Source of the DNA: an uncultured Clostridia bacterium
Lineage (GTDB): Bacteria; Bacillota; Clostridia; Oscillospirales; Ruminococcaceae
Assembly (NCBI GenBank): GCA_947628385.1
Contig: CANQZS010000011.1
Location: forward strand, 1 to 17,187
Length of the DNA stretch: 17,187 bases
Direction of reading: 5' to 3'
Shown: positions 15,433 through 17,187 of the stretch, in pieces
Numbering within the stretch: the first letter of the stretch is position 1
How the letters are laid out: each line of letters begins with the position of its first letter
Position numbers and translations under genes: made by a program
Notes under the pieces: model-generated
What the model was told of the DNA's origin: nothing
The model's input: only the letters and a program-made list of their open reading frames with translations
Database searches by the model: none

Positions 15433-17187
15433 TTGGAATTCAATACCTTTGAATCTATTAAAATAGGTCTTGCTTCACCCGAGCAGATCAAGGAATGGTC
15501 CCACGGCGAAGTCACAAGACCGGAAACTATAAACTACAGAACGCAGAAGCCCGAAAGAGACGGACTTTTCTGTGAAAGGATCTTCGGACCGCAGAAGGAC
15601 TGGGAATGTCACTGCGGTAAGTATAAGAAGATCCGCTTCAAGGGCAAGATATGCGACCGCTGCGGAGTTGAGGTAACACGCTCAAAGGTTCGCCGTGAGC
15701 GTATGGGTCATATAGAGCTGGCAGCTCCGGCTTCTCATATATGGTACTTCAAGGGAACTCCGTCAAGGATCGGTCAGGTAATAGAGGTATCCCAGAAGCG
15801 TCTGGAGGAAGTGCTGTATTTTACCAAATACATCGTTACCGATCCCGGAAATACCGAGCTTCTCAAAAAGCAGCTGCTTTCCGAAAAGGAATATGCGGAT
15901 ATGCGCGAGAAGTACGAGGACGACTTCGTTGCCGAAATGGGCGCGGAGGCTATACAGGAGCTTCTCGAGGAATACAGCCATGACAGATACGATAACTATA
16001 TCTGCAAGCATATTGCAGAATTTGAAAAGGTCACCGGCATAGACGAGGATAGGATCAAGGACTTTCTCGCCAAGAGATACTACGTTATCACCGACAACGG
16101 CGAAAATGAGGAATACAGCGTCGGCGATGTGGTATCAAGAACTAAGTACAAGGAAGAGATCCTGCCACATAACAGGAGACAGATAGAGGCTCAGGCACCG
16201 GTCATCACCGTTGAAACAGGCTCATACTATATTGAAAGAGTATTCTTTGAAAATATCGGAGCCGCAAATTCCACAGGCGAATTTGACGAGATCGCAAATA
16301 AGGAAAACTGGATAAATAACCTTGTATGGGCTTCCAATGAGCTTAAAGATGAGCTTGCGGATCTTCCTCCGGGACAGAAAAAGATCAAGCTTCTCAAAAG
16401 GCTTGAAATAATCGAGGCTTTCCGTCTTTCGGGGAATAAGCCGGAATGGATGATAATAAACATTCTGCCGGTAATTCCTCCGGATATACGTCCTATGATA
16501 ATGCTGGACGGCGGAAGATACGGCACCTCCGACCTTAACGATCTTTACAGACGTGTTATAAACAGAAATAACCGCCTTAAAAAGATGCTTGAGTTAGAGG
16601 CTCCGGATATAATCATCAGAAATGAAAAGAGAATGCTTCAGGAGGCTGTGGACGCTCTTATAGATAACGGCAGACACGGCAGACCGGTCACGGGTCCTAA
16701 TAACCGTGCGCTGAAATCTCTTTCCGATATGCTGAAAGGTAAGCAAGGACGTTTCCGTCAGAATCTTCTCGGAAAGCGCGTCGACTATTCCGGACGTTCG
16801 GTTATCGTCGTTGGTCCTGAGCTTAAAATGTTCCAGTGCGGTCTCCCCAAGGAAATGGCTCTGGAGCTGTTCAAACCGTTTGTTATGAAGCGTCTTGTGG
16901 ATACAGGCAAGGCTACAAATATCAAATCCGCACGCAAAAAGGTCGACAGAGCAGAAAATGACGTATGGGACGCTCTGGAAAACGTTATCAAGGATCACCC
17001 CGTTCTTCTGAACCGTGCGCCTACGCTCCACAGACTCGGTATACAGGCATTTGAGCCTATACTTGTTGAGGGACGCGCATTAAAGCTCCACCCGCTGGTA
17101 TGTACGGCGTACAATGCCGACTTTGACGGCGACCAGATGGCTGTGCATCTCCCGCTTTCGGCTGAAGCTCAGGCGGAAGCAAGGTTC
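15433..17187 (+). CDS. rpoC: DNA-directed RNA polymerase subunit beta' (N-terminal 585 residues, cut by window end)
   Basis: The frame runs open to the last base. The start is TTG at 15433, with AGGAG 8 bases upstream and the product beginning MEFNTFESIKIGLASP, a normal beta' N-terminus. The zinc ribbon has Cys59, Cys61, Cys74 and Cys77. The clamp motifs SGNKPEWM and GGRYGTSDLNDLYRRVINRN, then GKQGRFRQNLLGKRVDYSGR and NRAPTLHRLGIQAFEP, lead to the catalytic NADFDGDQMAVH, whose Asp563, Asp565 and Asp567 hold the active-site magnesium. That motif lies about 100 residues later than in E. coli because extra sequence (about 180-295) sits between MGAEAIQELL and the conserved KRLEIIEAF. It is cotranscribed with rpoB. 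Confidence 0.98.
   Translation, partial: MEFNTFESIKIGLASPEQIKEWSHGEVTRPETINYRTQKPERDGLFCERIFGPQKDWECHCGKYKKIRFKGKICDRCGVEVTRSKVRRERMGHIELAAPASHIWYFKGTPSRIGQVIEVSQKRLEEVLYFTKYIVTDPGNTELLKKQLLSEKEYADMREKYEDDFVAEMGAEAIQELLEEYSHDRYDNYICKHIAEFEKVTGIDEDRIKDFLAKRYYVITDNGENEEYSVGDVVSRTKYKEEILPHNRRQIEAQAPVITVETGSYYIERVFFENIGAANSTGEFDEIANKENWINNLVWASNELKDELADLPPGQKKIKLLKRLEIIEAFRLSGNKPEWMIINILPVIPPDIRPMIMLDGGRYGTSDLNDLYRRVINRNNRLKKMLELEAPDIIIRNEKRMLQEAVDALIDNGRHGRPVTGPNNRALKSLSDMLKGKQGRFRQNLLGKRVDYSGRSVIVVGPELKMFQCGLPKEMALELFKPFVMKRLVDTGKATNIKSARKKVDRAENDVWDALENVIKDHPVLLNRAPTLHRLGIQAFEPILVEGRALKLHPLVCTAYNADFDGDQMAVHLPLSAEAQAEARF
15970..16317 (+). other. Lineage-specific insertion in the beta' clamp coding region
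   Basis: In E. coli and B. subtilis the stretch from MGAEAI to the conserved (L)EAF is under 50 residues; here it is 162. The extra block (about residues 180-295) is acidic and mixed. A helical part (YICKHIAEFEKVTGIDEDRI) is followed by strand-like parts (VITVETGSYYIERVFFENIG). The comparison sequences are from memory. Confidence 0.75.

Overview
The window looks like the chromosome of a low-to-mid GC Gram-positive fibre degrader, most likely Ruminococcus or a close Oscillospiraceae relative. The reasons are near-consensus TTGACA/TATAAT promoters with 17-bp spacers, strong AGGAGG ribosome sites, several lipoproteins with T/E/S-rich linkers, a Bacillus-type lichenase, Firmicutes-like RpoB and RpoC, and many palindromic intergenic repeats. 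The genus is an inference from style, not from a search.

Layout. (1) Positions 1-850 hold broken genes: the tail of a dCache-type sensor, a decayed SUKH/SMI1-like immunity remnant on the minus strand, and a frameshifted piece of a phage head-tail connector. (2) At 903-1676 (+) is a nucleotidyltransferase/DUF4037-type protein with its own promoter. (3) At 1855-3318 (-) is a secreted CAP-domain protein with two tandem-repeat regions, ending at a bidirectional terminator shared with gene 2. (4) At 3684-4825 (-) is the conserved rpsF-ssb-rpsR operon, with a consensus promoter and a terminator. (5) At 4994-5950 (-) is a lipoprotein of unknown function. (6) At 6257-8745 (-) a sugar-type ABC solute-binding lipoprotein is followed by a GH5 glycosidase without a signal peptide. 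(7) At 8859-10930 (+) an AraC regulator and a lipoprotein lichenase (GH16) lie between two related mosaic-palindrome elements. (8) From 11381 to the end (+) is rpoB and the first 585 codons of rpoC, driven by a perfect consensus promoter.

How the genes work together. Blocks 6 and 7 are divergent and read as a beta-glucan use locus: the lichenase would cut mixed-linkage beta-glucan at the cell surface, the binding protein would capture oligosaccharides for an ABC importer encoded elsewhere, and the GH5 enzyme would cut them in the cytoplasm. The AraC protein is the obvious candidate regulator. Blocks 4 and 8 are housekeeping.

Most unusual points. First, two long elements (8964-9217 and 10941-11271) have near-identical ends but different interiors made of perfect small hairpins. 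One forms most of the predicted araC leader and the pair brackets the araC-lichenase cassette. Second, RpoC carries an extra block of about 110 residues in its clamp region, and RpoB ends in an extremely acidic tail. I saw no CRISPR array, tRNA, rRNA, transposase or intact phage module.
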